Assembly (NCBI RefSeq): GCF_019264345.1
Contig: NZ_JAHVAO010000004.1
Span: 128,011-192,010 of the forward strand
Reading direction: 5' to 3'
DNA: 64,000 bases
Origin: Marinobacter arenosus
GTDB taxonomy: Bacteria; Pseudomonadota; Gammaproteobacteria; Pseudomonadales; Oleiphilaceae
Shown: positions 22,032 through 32,258 of the stretch, piece by piece
How positions within the stretch are numbered: the stretch's first letter is position 1
Layout: each line of letters begins with the position of its first letter
Notes under the pieces: generated by a model
What the model was told of the DNA's origin: nothing
Databases searched by the model: none
The model's input: only the letters and a program-made list of their open reading frames with translations
Program-made: the position numbers and the translations under genes

Positions 22032-23561
22032 CTACATCCGGAAGCGATGAAGGGTTTTTTTGAGCACGCCCTCCAGAGCGGTCAGAACGTCGTCAGTCAG
22101 CGTCTGATGAGGCAACTCCCCATCCTCTCCCGTTTCACCATCAAGGCCCAGGTTTTGGGCAGCCTCCTCGATGGCACCGAGGCTTTCTGTAATGTACCCC
22201 TCCAGTGAGCTGCCGTCGGCGACGACGTCCGGGCAGAGCGTAAAGTTAATGGTCAGCCGGCCCTGATAACTCACCGCGACAATGACCAGGCCCATGCTGT
22301 CGAACAGGGGCGCGGTGTTGTACTGCTGGGTAAGCCTTGCCCCCTGCAGGTAGAGCGGTACCTGTGGCCCCGGAACGTTGGTGATAGGCAGATTGAATGC
22401 GGGCTGGTAGCGCTGGGCGATCTGCAGTTCGGAATAGAGTCGGGCGGATAGCGCCAGCATGGTCGACGGTAGCAGTTCGGTCAGTCGGTCCGCCGCGATG
22501 GCTTCCCGGTAGGGTTCCGACGCGACGGCGTTCCGGTGGATCTTGCGAATGCGCAGGGCTGGATCCGATTCGCTGGTGGACAGGTCGAGCAGCATCGCCG
22601 ACATCTGGTTACCGGTCGCCCTGCGAAGACTGTTGGAGCGCACGGAAATCGGCGTCATGGCCACCAGCGACCTGCTGGTGTCGGCGCCGTGATCGTGACT
22701 GTATCGGCGTAATGCCTCGGCACACAGGCCCAGAACCACATCGTTGAGCGTGACGTCGCCCAGGGTTGCCTTGATGGCTTTGAGCCGCGGCAGATCCACG
22801 CTGGTCGACACAATCTGCCGGTTGGCGGTGATTTGGCGGTTGAACGGGCTGTGTGGCGCCGAGAACACAGGGAAGGGCATGGGCAGTTTGCGCAATTGCT
22901 TCTGGATCAGGCCGCGAGCCGTGGCTTCGGCGGCGTTGAAGGCCAGGGAGGTGAACTGGAGCGGGGTTCTTAATATGTTCGCGCCTGCCTGGAGAATCAC
23001 CCGCTCCTCCGACGGTTCGGGGCGGGGGCTCCACGGTCTGGGTGGCGTAATCGGCCTGGGCTCCGGCGTGTACTCCAGCAGTTTGCCAATAATGTCCTCG
23101 CCACTGAACGCGTCAATGGCGGCGTGGTGGAGTTTCACGATCAGGGCAAAGCCCTGGCGCTCCGTGTCGTTGTCATCGATTTTGAAACCGTCGACGAACG
23201 TGATGTGCCAGAGGGGTCTGTCCCGCTTGAGGGGCTCTTCCAGAATCTTTGAGGCCAGCGTCATCAGGCTGGCCCGGCGTCCGTGTTCGCCCAGATTGAC
23301 GTAGGCAAGGTGCCGTTCAATGCTGAAGTCCGGGTCGTCAATCCAGTAGGGGCGGCCAAGCCGCATGGGGATTTCTTTCAGGCGCTGGCGGAAAACGGGG
23401 ACGACGTGAAGGCGACTGCGAAGGTAAGCGACAAACGTGCTGAAGGCCAGCGGATGGGTCTGCTCACTGGCATCGAACAGGTAGATTCCGCCAATGTGCA
23501 TGGGTGTCGTCTCGGATTCCAGATACAGGAACGAGGCATCCAGTTCGGACAGCTGCCGCAT
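22032..23561 (-). CDS. Wax ester synthase / diacylglycerol acyltransferase (WS/DGAT)
   Basis: Transfers fatty acyl groups from acyl-CoA to fatty alcohols or diacylglycerol, making storage wax esters or triacylglycerol. 509 aa, family length. Starts MRQLSELDASFLYLE with GGGAG upstream of the ATG at 23561. The acyltransferase motif HHxxxDG appears as HHAAIDA (145-151), keeping both His and the Asp but with Ala for Gly. The second conserved block VTLNDVVLGLCAEALRR and the C-terminal VADGSSLEGYI are present. The open frame extends upstream to 23735 without support. Marinobacter species carry several paralogues; which one this is cannot be told here. Confidence 0.92.
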   Translation of the reverse strand: MRQLSELDASFLYLESETTPMHIGGIYLFDASEQTHPLAFSTFVAYLRSRLHVVPVFRQRLKEIPMRLGRPYWIDDPDFSIERHLAYVNLGEHGRRASLMTLASKILEEPLKRDRPLWHITFVDGFKIDDNDTERQGFALIVKLHHAAIDAFSGEDIIGKLLEYTPEPRPITPPRPWSPRPEPSEERVILQAGANILRTPLQFTSLAFNAAEATARGLIQKQLRKLPMPFPVFSAPHSPFNRQITANRQIVSTSVDLPRLKAIKATLGDVTLNDVVLGLCAEALRRYSHDHGADTSRSLVAMTPISVRSNSLRRATGNQMSAMLLDLSTSESDPALRIRKIHRNAVASEPYREAIAADRLTELLPSTMLALSARLYSELQIAQRYQPAFNLPITNVPGPQVPLYLQGARLTQQYNTAPLFDSMGLVIVAVSYQGRLTINFTLCPDVVADGSSLEGYITESLGAIEEAAQNLGLDGETGEDGELPHQTLTDDVLTALEGVLKKTLHRFRM

Positions 23562-23677
23562 TAATGAACTCCCTTCGGCGTGTTGTTTCGCACAAGTATA
23601 AACGACCGGTCTTGGTTCCCGGTTGACTGGGCTGCCGGTTTTTCTGGTGTCCTGCAGCCACTCCAAACAAAAGAATT

Positions 23678-24589
23678 TCAGCCGCTTAGCGAGTCCTTGA
23701 CGGCGTTGTCGGCCGCCAATCGCTCCCAGAACCACATCAGGGCCTTGCCCTGGTCATCGGCGTGGCGAGCCAGGTGCAGCAGAACGGATTGCCGTGGTTC
23801 GTGAACCTGTTTTTTAACCAGGGTTCCGCGGGACAGTTGGTCGCGAATCCGAGACTGTGGCAGCCAGCCAACGCCCAGACCGGATTCCTGCACGGAAATC
23901 TTCTGCTCGATGTTGGTGACGGTGAGGGTCCGTTGCCGCCGGAATATGCCGGCATGGCCGGGTGGGAGCGATCTGGAGGTGTCGGCGGCGACAGCGGCCG
24001 GGAACTGCGAAATGTCGTCCTCGGTCAGTGGCGTGTTGATTTCCGCCAACGGGTGATCGGCGGCGACCACGAACACGAATTCCATCTCGCCCAAGGGCTT
24101 GGTGGTGAAGTTGCCGGCGGGCTTGCTGAATTGATCGGCACCGACAATCAGGTCAATCCGCCGGTCCTGAAGTGCGTCCCAGGAGCCGGCGAAGACTTCC
24201 TCAACGATCTGGACATCAACCGGAACCCCGAGATTGTAGAAATCCCGCACCGCGGGGAACAGGCATTCCGCCGGGAGCAAGGAATTGAAGCCGATGCGCA
24301 GCCGGGTTTCCCAGCCCTGGGCGACCTGTTTGGTGGTGTGGGCGAGATTTTCGGCGGCTTCCAGCAGTGTGCGACCTTCCTCAAGCAGATAGCGACCGGC
24401 GGGTGTCAGGCTGGCCCTGTGGCCACTTCGATCAAAAATGGCGACGTTCAGGTCCTCTTCCAGCTTTTGAACGGTGTAGCTGATGGCGGAGGGGACCCGA
24501 AAGAGTTCGTTGGCCGCGCCGGCGAAACTGCCTTTTCGGTCAATGGCGTCAAGGACTTTGAGGGCGTCTATGGTGATGGCTGTGTGCAT
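23678..24589 (-). CDS. LysR-family regulator, YhaJ-like
   Basis: 303 aa. N-terminal winged helix-turn-helix (LKVLDAIDRKGSFAGAANELF, VPSAISYTVQKLEEDL) and C-terminal effector-binding domain. The sequence closely resembles E. coli YhaJ, which lies near yqjG. Here too the gene is divergent from a yqjG-type gene, separated by 98 bp, so it is a likely regulator of that gene (inference). WS/DGAT lies downstream on the same strand after 116 bp and may have its own promoter. Confidence 0.92.
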   Translation of the reverse strand: MHTAITIDALKVLDAIDRKGSFAGAANELFRVPSAISYTVQKLEEDLNVAIFDRSGHRASLTPAGRYLLEEGRTLLEAAENLAHTTKQVAQGWETRLRIGFNSLLPAECLFPAVRDFYNLGVPVDVQIVEEVFAGSWDALQDRRIDLIVGADQFSKPAGNFTTKPLGEMEFVFVVAADHPLAEINTPLTEDDISQFPAAVAADTSRSLPPGHAGIFRRQRTLTVTNIEQKISVQESGLGVGWLPQSRIRDQLSRGTLVKKQVHEPRQSVLLHLARHADDQGKALMWFWERLAADNAVKDSLSG

Positions 24590-24687
24590 GTTCGAAATAT
24601 CTGAGGTTGTTGGCCAGAAATGCTTGTTTGAGAGGGTAACAGGGTCCCCGTTATTCTTCCCGTTAAATGTATTGACGGAGTTTTCTC

Positions 24688-25674
24688 ATGGGTCTTCTGG
24701 TTGATGGCGAATGGTACGACAAGTGGTATGACACCGATAAAACCGGTGGCAAGTTTGAGCGCGAGGCCGCCCGGTTCCGTAACTGGGTGACCGCAGACGG
24801 CGCGCCCGGGGCCAGCGGTGAGGGCAATTTCAAAGCGGAATCCGGGCGTTACCACCTGTATGTGTCCATGGCATGTCCCTGGGCTCACCGAACCCTGATT
24901 TTCCGCAAGCTCAAGGGGCTGGAGCCCCACATCTCGGTGTCGGTGGTCCACCCGGACATGGTAGAGAACGGTTGGGAATTTCGTCCCGATGAGGATGCCC
25001 ACCGGGATCACCTGCATGACTTTCGATTCCTGCATCAGTTATACACCAAGGCGGCGCCGACCTATTCCGGCCGTGTAACGGTTCCTGCCTTGTGGGACAA
25101 GCAAAGGCAAACCATAGTCAGTAACGAATCCGCCGACATCATCCGGATGTTCAACGCGGCCTTCGATCACCTGGACGGCGTTCGCTCCGAGGTTGATTTC
25201 TACCCGCAGGCCCTGCAAGCGGAGATTGATGAGGTGAACGAGCGGGTTTACCACACGGTCAATAACGGGGTTTACAAGGCGGGGTTTGCCACGGCACAGG
25301 ACAAGTACGAAGCGGCATACACGGAACTGTTCCGGTCACTGGATTGGCTGGAAGAGCGCTTGTCGTCCCGTCGTTACCTGGTCGGTGGCGAGTTGACGGA
25401 AGCGGATTGGCGTCTGTTTACCACCTTGATTCGCTTCGATGCGGTGTACTTCAGCCACTTCAAGTGCAACCGCCAGCGTATTGCGGATTACCCGTCGCTG
25501 TCGGGGTACGTGAGGGACCTTTACCAGGAGTCGGGCGTAGCGGGAACCGTGGACATTGGCCAGATCAAGCGCCATTACTATGTCAGCCAGCGCACGATCA
25601 ATCCGACGCAGGTTGTGCCGGTCGGGCCAGCGCTGGATTTCGAGGCGCCCCATGGGCGGGAACGCCTCAGCTGA
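24688..25674 (+). CDS. yqjG: Glutathionyl-hydroquinone reductase (Xi-class GST)
   Basis: Removes glutathione from glutathionyl-hydroquinones, a redox repair role. 328 aa, cytoplasmic. The catalytic motif MACPWAHR puts Cys at residue 63. N-terminal GEWYDKWYDT and the C-terminal helical GST domain (YLVGGELTEADWRLFTTLIRFD) match the family. It is paired with the divergent YhaJ-like regulator. Its end overlaps the end of convergent ispB by 8 bp. Confidence 0.94.
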   Translation: MGLLVDGEWYDKWYDTDKTGGKFEREAARFRNWVTADGAPGASGEGNFKAESGRYHLYVSMACPWAHRTLIFRKLKGLEPHISVSVVHPDMVENGWEFRPDEDAHRDHLHDFRFLHQLYTKAAPTYSGRVTVPALWDKQRQTIVSNESADIIRMFNAAFDHLDGVRSEVDFYPQALQAEIDEVNERVYHTVNNGVYKAGFATAQDKYEAAYTELFRSLDWLEERLSSRRYLVGGELTEADWRLFTTLIRFDAVYFSHFKCNRQRIADYPSLSGYVRDLYQESGVAGTVDIGQIKRHYYVSQRTINPTQVVPVGPALDFEAPHGRERLS

Positions 25675-26635
25675 CCCGAGCCACCGCTACGTCCGTCAGG
25701 AGTTCCAGAGCGGTCTTGTGTGCCGAGTCTGTGAGGCCGGCCAGGCAATTCGCCGCCATCCCAGCTTCCGCCCGTGCCCGGGCCATGGTGTACTCCAGTG
25801 CCCCTGAGCTCTCCACAACGGCCAGGATGCTGGAAAGGTCGTCCAGTCCGCCTTTGCGAATGGCCTGGCGGATAAGCTGCCGCTCCTGTTCACTGCCGTT
25901 CGCCATGGCGTAAATCAGGGGCAGGGTGGCCTTGCCCTCGGCCAGATCGTCGCCCACGTTCTTGCCCATGGTCTCGGCATCGCCGCGGTAATCCAGAACA
26001 TCGTCCACCAGTTGGAACGCCAGGCCGAGGTGCTTGCCATAGTCGCGAAGGGCCTGTTCCTGTTGGATGTCGGCCCCGGCCAGCAGCGCGCCTGTGTGCG
26101 AGGCGGCTTCAAATAGCATGGCGGTCTTGTTGTGAATGACCTTCATGTACTGGTCTTCCGTGAGGTCGGGATTCTTGACGTTCATCAATTGCATGACCTC
26201 GCCTTCGGCGATGACCGCGGTCGCGTGCGACAAAACGTTCATGATCGGAAGGCTTTCGAGCTCAACCATCATCTCGAAAGCGCGGGCGTAGAGGAAATCA
26301 CCTACCAGCACGCTCGGGGCATTGCCCCATCGGGCGTTGGCTGTGCTTCGGCCCCGGCGCATGTCCGATGTATCGACGACATCGTCGTGGAGCAGGGTGG
26401 CGGTGTGCAGGAATTCGATCACCGCCGCCAGTTTCAGATGGTCGTCGCGGTTGTAGCCCACTGCTTGACTGGAAAGCAGAACCAGTAGTGGTCTCAAGCG
26501 CTTACCGCCACTTTCAATGATGTATTGGGCGATTTTTTCGACCAAGGGAACATCGGAGGCGAGCCGCTGGATGATCAGGTCGTTAACGCGGCTGAAGTCC
26601 TCGGCCACGGTGTCGTATATGCGCTGGGCTGTCAT
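25667..26635 (-). CDS. ispB: Octaprenyl/polyprenyl diphosphate synthase
   Basis: Builds the isoprenoid side chain of ubiquinone. 322 aa. First Asp-rich motif LLHDDVVD at about 82-88, second motif LVDDVLDYRGD, and GGKRLRPLLVLL near residue 43: all typical of long-chain trans-prenyltransferases. The chain length (C40 or C45) cannot be read from sequence by eye. It is divergent from rplU, as in E. coli and Pseudomonas. Confidence 0.95.
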   Translation of the reverse strand: MTAQRIYDTVAEDFSRVNDLIIQRLASDVPLVEKIAQYIIESGGKRLRPLLVLLSSQAVGYNRDDHLKLAAVIEFLHTATLLHDDVVDTSDMRRGRSTANARWGNAPSVLVGDFLYARAFEMMVELESLPIMNVLSHATAVIAEGEVMQLMNVKNPDLTEDQYMKVIHNKTAMLFEAASHTGALLAGADIQQEQALRDYGKHLGLAFQLVDDVLDYRGDAETMGKNVGDDLAEGKATLPLIYAMANGSEQERQLIRQAIRKGGLDDLSSILAVVESSGALEYTMARARAEAGMAANCLAGLTDSAHKTALELLTDVAVARVS

Positions 26636-26737
26636 GCGGCTTGTGGATCCCTTGCTACTGTTTCGAGGAAACGGTTCTTGATAAATCGGGCAGGTCGCGG
26701 CAATGCTAGGTATTGGCGCCTACAGTGTCAACTTGGC

Positions 26738-26766
26738 TTGTATTGCGAGGCGCCTTTTCGTACAAT
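26738..26766 (+). promoter_or_regulatory. Candidate promoter for rplU-rpmA
   Basis: TTGTAT (26738-26743) and TACAAT (26761-26766) with a 17-bp spacer, about 110 bp before rplU and in the right orientation in the ispB-rplU divergent gap. Confidence 0.55.
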
Positions 26767-26875
26767 CACGCGCCCAACTCATCCCAACCTGCGCTCCCTG
26801 CTATAGGGTCGCCAGAGTGCTTCCCTTAGAACCAGGTGGATAAGAGCAGGGATGGGTCAATCGCGGAGAACGTTA

Positions 26876-27187
26876 ATGTACGCAGTTATTGTAAGCGGTG
26901 GTAAGCAGCACCGTGTGAAAGAAGGCGAAACCCTGAAGCTGGAAAAGCTGGAAGTTGAAACCGGTGGAAACGTTGAGTTTGATCGCGTTCTGCTGATCGC
27001 CGATGGCGACAAGGTTCAGGTTGGCGCGCCGGTTGTTGATGGTGCCAAAGTGACTGCGGAAGTGGTTAGCCACGGCCGTCACGACAAGGTTCAGATCATC
27101 AAGTTCCGCCGTCGGAAGCACCACATGAAGCGTCAGGGCCACCGTCAGTGGTTCACTGAAGTCAAGATCACGGGTATCAAGGGCTGA
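26876..27187 (+). CDS. rplU: 50S ribosomal protein L21
   Basis: Binds 23S rRNA in the large subunit. 103 aa, identical length to E. coli L21. Starts [17 protein letters not shown] and ends with the basic [16 protein letters not shown] and EVKITGI. An upstream ATG at 26852 adds eight residues not found in the family, so 26876 is taken. Forms the rplU-rpmA operon. Confidence 0.98.
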   Translation: MYAVIVSGGKQHRVKEGETLKLEKLEVETGGNVEFDRVLLIADGDKVQVGAPVVDGAKVTAEVVSHGRHDKVQIIKFRRRKHHMKRQGHRQWFTEVKITGIKG

Positions 27188-27223
27188 GGCTCTCGAACCA
27201 CCCCTTAAATCAGGAGGCTTGTA

Positions 27224-27484
27224 ATGGCTCATAAAAAAGCAGCAGGTAGTACCCGTAACGGTCGCGATTCCGAGTCGAAACGACTTGGTGTGAAGCGCTA
27301 CGGCGGCGAAACTGTATCTGCAGGCAGCATCATCGTTCGTCAGCGCGGAACCCGTTTCCACGCTGGTAATAATGTTGGCATTGGCAAGGACCACACCCTG
27401 TTCGCGAAAGCGGAAGGTCAGGTGAAGTTCGAAGTCAAAGGCCCGCAGAGCCGTAAGTTCGTGAGCATCGTTCCGGCTGCGTAA
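27224..27484 (+). CDS. rpmA: 50S ribosomal protein L27
   Basis: Large-subunit protein whose N-terminus reaches the peptidyl-transferase centre. 86 aa. [19 protein letters not shown] followed by LGVKRYGGE and [11 protein letters not shown] is diagnostic. An AGGAGG ribosome-binding site precedes it. Transcription probably ends at the terminator before obgE. Confidence 0.98.
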   Translation: MAHKKAAGSTRNGRDSESKRLGVKRYGGETVSAGSIIVRQRGTRFHAGNNVGIGKDHTLFAKAEGQVKFEVKGPQSRKFVSIVPAA

Positions 27485-27559
27485 GCAGCGGCGATCCGGT
27501 TCTGTCGAACCTTGGGTGGCATTGATATCCTGATATAGTCAGTTATCAACGTCGCTCGG

Positions 27560-28824
<1,265 letters not shown>

Positions 28825-28845
28825 GTCGAGAGAAGTGCACGCATC

Positions 28846-29970
28846 ATGAGTGAACGCACCCAGTTGCGCCAGGCTCGTCGTCTGGTCATCAAAATCGGAA
28901 GTGCCCTGCTGACCAATGATGGCAAGGGGTTGGATGTCGCCTCCCTGGGCCTTTGGGTCGACCAGATTGTGGAGCTGATTGAGAGTGGTGTCGAAGTGGT
29001 GATCGTGTCGTCCGGCTCGGTCGCCGAAGGCATGAGCCGGCTGGGCTGGACGACCCGCCCCCAGCAGCTCCACGAGTTGCAGGCTGCGGCGGCGGTCGGG
29101 CAGATGGGGCTGGTGCAGACCTGGGAGGCGCAATTCAAGCGTCATGGTTTGCACACCGCGCAGATTCTGCTGACTCACGACGACCTGTCGGATCGGAAGC
29201 GGTACCTGAACGGCCGCAGTACGCTTCGGGCGTTGCTGGATTTTGGTGTGATTCCCATCGTCAATGAAAACGATACGGTTGTGACCGATGAAATCCGGTT
29301 TGGGGATAACGATACCCTCGGGGCGCTGGTCGCCAATCTGATCGAGGCCGATGGTCTGATCATTCTGACGGACCAGCTGGGTCTTTTCGACAAGGACCCG
29401 CGCAAGCACACCGATGCCCGCCTGGTGACCGAACGCAAAGCTGGCGATCACGAGCTGGATGCCATGGCCGGAGGGGGTGCGGGTCTGCTCGGGCGTGGGG
29501 GCATGCTGACCAAGCTCAGGGCTGCGCGATTGGCCGCCCGATCCGGCGCCTTTACTGTGATTGTGGGTGGCCGGATCGAAGGCGTGATCACCCGCCTGCG
29601 CCAGGGCGATGTTATCGGTACGCTTCTGCTCCCTGAGCAGGGGCGAATCGCTGCCCGCAAGCAGTGGTTGGCCAGCCATCTGCAAACGCGCGGCAAGCTG
29701 ATGCTGGATGATGGTGCCGTGAAAGTGGTCTGTCTCGGTGGTCGGAGTCTGCTGCCGGTCGGGGTGAAGGGCGTCTCGGGTCAGTTTCGTCGTGGCGAAA
29801 TGGTGTCCTGCGTCGATCCAAAGGGCAGGGAGGTTGCCCGGGGGTTGGTGAACTACGACGCGGACGAAGCCCGGGCCATTGCCGGTCGTTCCAGCGCCAG
29901 GATTGCCGAAGTGCTCGGGTATGTTTCCGGCGAAGAGATGATTCACCGGGACAACCTGGTCATCGTTTGA
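28846..29970 (+). CDS. proB: Glutamate 5-kinase
   Basis: First step of proline synthesis; feedback-inhibited by proline in the family. 374 aa. The N-terminal amino-acid kinase domain has [22 protein letters not shown] and NENDTV. The [14 protein letters not shown] segment marks the nucleotide/substrate site. The C-terminal ~100 residues form a PUA domain. Follows obgE closely, as in Pseudomonas. Confidence 0.97.
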   Translation: MSERTQLRQARRLVIKIGSALLTNDGKGLDVASLGLWVDQIVELIESGVEVVIVSSGSVAEGMSRLGWTTRPQQLHELQAAAAVGQMGLVQTWEAQFKRHGLHTAQILLTHDDLSDRKRYLNGRSTLRALLDFGVIPIVNENDTVVTDEIRFGDNDTLGALVANLIEADGLIILTDQLGLFDKDPRKHTDARLVTERKAGDHELDAMAGGGAGLLGRGGMLTKLRAARLAARSGAFTVIVGGRIEGVITRLRQGDVIGTLLLPEQGRIAARKQWLASHLQTRGKLMLDDGAVKVVCLGGRSLLPVGVKGVSGQFRRGEMVSCVDPKGREVARGLVNYDADEARAIAGRSSARIAEVLGYVSGEEMIHRDNLVIV

Positions 29971-29983
29971 GAAGGGTAGAAGC

Positions 29984-30016
29984 AAAAAAAAACCGGCCAA
30001 CTGGCCGGTTTTTTTT
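29984..30016. terminator. Bidirectional terminator between proB and rpsT
   Basis: An A9 run, CCGGCC, a 4-nt loop, GGCCGG, then a T8 run. The element is nearly a perfect palindrome, so it can terminate both proB (plus) and rpsT (minus). Confidence 0.95.
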
Positions 30017-30036
30017 AGTTCTGAAGGAAAGTCCGC

Positions 30037-30306
30037 TTACGCGCTCTTCAGAGACTTGATCTTGGCACTCAGGCGGCTCTTGCTGCGAGCAACCTTGTTC
30101 TTGGCGAAGATGCCTTTGTTGACCATGCTGTCCAGAATCGGCTGAGCCTGCTGGAAGGCAGCCTGGGCTTCTTCGTAGTTGCCAGCCTCAATCTTGGACT
30201 GAATTTTCTTCACGTAAGTACGAGCCATGGAACGCAGGCTGGCGTTGTGCTTGCGGTTCTTCTCGTTCTGACGTGCGCGCTTCTTGGCTTGCGGGGAATT
30301 TGCCAC
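30037..30306 (-). CDS. rpsT: 30S ribosomal protein S20
   Basis: Early-binding small-subunit protein. 89 aa. After the initiator the protein reads ANSPQAKKRARQNEKNRKHN, the S20 N-terminus. The initiator codon is GTG at 30306, with AGGAG about 7 nt upstream. An ATG at 30369 in the same frame would add 21 foreign residues. E. coli rpsT also uses a weak start (UUG), which is part of its autoregulation, so the GTG may be functional (inference). Confidence 0.96.
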   Translation of the reverse strand: MANSPQAKKRARQNEKNRKHNASLRSMARTYVKKIQSKIEAGNYEEAQAAFQQAQPILDSMVNKGIFAKNKVARSKSRLSAKIKSLKSA

Positions 30307-30398
30307 CGTAAAACTCCTGAAAATCTTGAATTCGTTGCTGAATGATTCGTTACATCGCGGGCGCGCCAAAACCAGCGCGTCGAAATAAATGACGCGAA

Positions 30399-30427
30399 AC
30401 TATGCCGCTGAAACCCGCAGATGTCAA
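30399..30427 (-). promoter_or_regulatory. Promoter for rpsT
   Basis: On the minus strand a perfect TTGACA (30427-30422), a 17-bp spacer, and CATAGT (30404-30399), about 93 bp upstream of the GTG start. Confidence 0.7.
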
Positions 30428-30564
30428 GACCAAAACCTATTTCATGCCCCGGCACCAAAGGCCTGTGATAAACTCGCCGCTCACTGGATGCGGGTGCCCG
30501 GGCTGGGCTAGTATTTCCCGAGATGCCGCGCCAACCCGTTGTTTAATCCCTGGCCAGAGCCTTC

Positions 30565-32145
30565 ATGTCGTCGGAACCCGAAACCAACACCGAGAAAAAA
30601 ACCTTGCCGAAGCCGCCGGGCCTGCTGCGTTCCTCTGGGCTGGTCGGGGCCATGACGATGCTGTCCCGGGTGCTGGGCCTGGTCCGGGACATGGTGATTG
30701 CCCGTTATTTCGGCGCGGGTGCCGGCGCAGATGCCTTCTTTGTTGCGTTTAAGATCCCGAACTTCCTTCGCCGGCTGTTTGCTGAGGGGGCGTTTTCCCA
30801 GGCTTTCGTCCCGGTGCTGTCTTCCTACCGGGAAGCGCAGTCGATTTCTGATGTTAAGCGCCTGGTCGATGCGGTGGCCGGCTCGCTCGGCCTGATTCTG
30901 TTGGCCGTCACCCTCGTTGCCATGTTGGGGTCCCCCGTACTGACCGCCATCTTCGCGCCGGGTTTCCTGGATGACGATGTGAAGTTCGCGCTCACCAGTG
31001 ACATGCTGCGCATCACCTTTCCTTACCTGCTGCTGATCTCCTTGACGGCGTTTGCCGGCGGCATACTGAATAGCTATGACCGGTTTGCCGTGCCGGCCTT
31101 TACGCCGGTGCTGCTGAACCTGGCGATGATTGGCGCGGCAATCTACCTGACGCCATTGATGGAAGAACCCGTGATGGCCTTGGCCTGGGGTGTATTCATC
31201 GCCGGCGCGTTGCAGTTGTTCTTCCAGATGCCGTTCCTGATGCGTCTGGGGCTCATGCCGCGACCGCGCGTTGACTACCGTCATGAGGGCGTGAGTCGAA
31301 TACTGAAGCTGATGGCGCCCGCCTTGTTCGGGGTCTCGGTCAGTCAGATTAATCTGCTGCTGGATACGGTGCTCGCATCGTTTCTTCAAACGGGCAGTGT
31401 GTCCTGGCTTTACTATTCCGACCGTTTGTCGGAATTGCCTCTGGGCGTCTTCGGAATCGCCATTGCCACGGTGATTCTGCCCAGTCTCTCCCGCAAGCAT
31501 GCAGCGGACTCCGCCGACCAGTTCGCGGCCACTCTGGACTGGGCGGTTCGTGCGGTTCTTCTGATTGGCCTGCCTGCCGCCCTTGCTCTGGCTTTGCTGG
31601 CTGAGCCGCTCATCGCCACGCTGTTCCATTACGGTGAGGTGACCGATCGGGATGTGGTGATGTCGGCGCAGAGTCTGCGCGCCTATTCGGCGGGGCTTCT
31701 CGCCTTTATGCTGATCAAGGTTCTGGCCCCGGGTTTCTTTGCCCGCCAGGATACCCGCACACCGGTCAAGATCGGTGTCATTGCCATGGTCGCCAACATG
31801 GTGTTCAACCTGATCCTGGTGTTTCCGCTCGCCCACGCCGGATTGGCGCTGGCAACCTCGCTTTCGGCCTGGCTGAACGGTTTTCTGCTGTGGCGGGGGC
31901 TGCGTCGGGAAGGGGCGTGGCAAAGCCAGCCGGGCTGGCCGCGTTTCCTGTTGCAGATCGGGGGTGCCAACCTCGCTCTGGCGCTTGTCATCCTCTGGCT
32001 CAAGGCTCCGGTAACCGTTTGGCTGGCCGCTGGCGGATACCAGCGTGCCGCTGACATGGCGGTGCTGGTCGGCGCTGGCGTGGCCGTCTATTTCCTGGCG
32101 CTGGCGGTGACGGGCGTGAGGGTAAGACATTTCCGCCAGAGGTAA
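30565..32145 (+). CDS. murJ: Lipid II flippase MurJ
   Basis: Moves the peptidoglycan precursor lipid II across the inner membrane. 526 aa, polytopic, about 14 hydrophobic segments of the MVF family. The N-terminal SRVLGLVRDMVIARYFGAG with the central-cavity Arg and FAEGAFSQAFVPV are diagnostic. Located between rpsT and ribF, as in Pseudomonas. Confidence 0.97.
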   Translation: MSSEPETNTEKKTLPKPPGLLRSSGLVGAMTMLSRVLGLVRDMVIARYFGAGAGADAFFVAFKIPNFLRRLFAEGAFSQAFVPVLSSYREAQSISDVKRLVDAVAGSLGLILLAVTLVAMLGSPVLTAIFAPGFLDDDVKFALTSDMLRITFPYLLLISLTAFAGGILNSYDRFAVPAFTPVLLNLAMIGAAIYLTPLMEEPVMALAWGVFIAGALQLFFQMPFLMRLGLMPRPRVDYRHEGVSRILKLMAPALFGVSVSQINLLLDTVLASFLQTGSVSWLYYSDRLSELPLGVFGIAIATVILPSLSRKHAADSADQFAATLDWAVRAVLLIGLPAALALALLAEPLIATLFHYGEVTDRDVVMSAQSLRAYSAGLLAFMLIKVLAPGFFARQDTRTPVKIGVIAMVANMVFNLILVFPLAHAGLALATSLSAWLNGFLLWRGLRREGAWQSQPGWPRFLLQIGGANLALALVILWLKAPVTVWLAAGGYQRAADMAVLVGAGVAVYFLALAVTGVRVRHFRQR

Positions 32146-32153
32146 GGTATAAT
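32124..32153 (+). promoter_or_regulatory. Candidate promoter for the ribF-ileS operon
   Basis: Consensus TATAAT at 32148-32153, overlapping the end of murJ, with AAGACA at 32124-32129 (18-bp spacer). The -10 is perfect, the -35 moderate. Confidence 0.5.
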
Positions 32154-32258
32154 CGCGCGTTTTCTCACCAGCGTTCTCCCGGCAAGACGCCTCCTGACAC
32201 ATTTGACAGGGCAAGGCGGGGCGCTGAAAGCCAGCTGGCAACTGAAGGTTCGCATTGC

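Noticed and set aside
30508..32241. 577-codon minus-strand open frame opposite murJ
   Set aside because: Gln/His/Arg-rich shadow of a membrane-protein gene.
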